From positions 1 to 6,067 of the forward strand of contig JASHWX010000140.1 in NCBI GenBank assembly GCA_030043815.1: a DNA stretch of 6,067 nucleotides, read 5' to 3'. The position numbers and the translations under genes are program-made. Positions 6,044 through 6,067 of the stretch are shown here, one piece after another (position 1 is the first letter of the stretch; every line of letters starts with the position of its first letter). The notes beneath the pieces were generated by a model. The model worked only from the letters and a program-made list of their open reading frames with translations. It had not been told where the DNA came from and did no database searches. The stretch is from Candidatus Rhabdochlamydia sp. (GTDB lineage: Bacteria > Chlamydiota > Chlamydiia > Chlamydiales > Rhabdochlamydiaceae).

Positions 6044-6067
6044 ACTGTTTCTAAAGCTTTACCAAGC
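6028..6067 (-). CDS. Possible C-terminal end of an upstream gene (12 codons visible)
   Basis: One frame reads LGKALETVWEGD then TAG (6030-6028), overlapping the methyltransferase start by 16 nt. The other two frames hit stops within this stretch. The composition looks like a natural protein end, and the overlap would explain the missing Shine-Dalgarno of the methyltransferase. With only 12 codons this cannot be proved, and no family can be named. Confidence 0.3.
   Translation of the reverse strand, partial: LGKALETVWEGD

Overview
The window reads almost entirely on the minus strand and looks like a chromosomal segment from a host-associated bacterium. The best guess is an environmental Chlamydiae (Waddlia/Parachlamydia-like). 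This rests on the gene style (a tandem set of large, helix-rich, lineage-specific paralogues with no recognisable enzyme signature next to a YtqB/MnmM-type methyltransferase) and on a moderate G+C by eye. It is an inference, not a demonstrated assignment; another intracellular lineage is possible.

Layout in the direction of transcription (right to left). (1) At the right edge, a possible last dozen codons of an upstream gene overlap the start of a class I SAM-dependent methyltransferase of the YtqB/MnmM family (5462-6043). (2) A 70-nt gap follows, with a plausible sigma70-type promoter. (3) Gene A (3763-5391, 542 aa) and gene B (2018-3760, 580 aa) are separated by 2 nt, and the strong Shine-Dalgarno of B lies across the end of A. 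(4) A 115-nt gap holds a perfect 21-bp-arm palindrome followed by a second stem-loop. (5) Gene C (379-1902, 507 aa) follows. (6) A second, decayed copy of the same palindrome abuts the stop of gene C. (7) An intergenic region carries a good promoter and a small GC-rich stem-loop at the predicted +1. (8) The N-terminal 51 codons of another gene run off the left edge (1-154).

Genes A, B and C are paralogues. All end in the same C-terminal signature (an asparagine/proline turn, then F..(D/Q)FG(R/Q), a KL.A helix and LK..W(K/R) at the very end). B and C are related over most of their length; A shares only the C-terminal module and has its own middle domain. That middle domain has a pattern reminiscent of papain-fold tegument-type (C76-like) cysteine proteases or deubiquitinases, but the positions where the catalytic Cys and His would fall are occupied by Arg and Ser. 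No signal peptide or convincing membrane segment is seen in A, B or C, so they are cytoplasmic or exported by a route without a cleaved signal; a role as secreted effectors is speculative. The gene-plus-hairpin order (B, palindrome, C, palindrome) suggests duplication of a gene together with its 3' hairpin.
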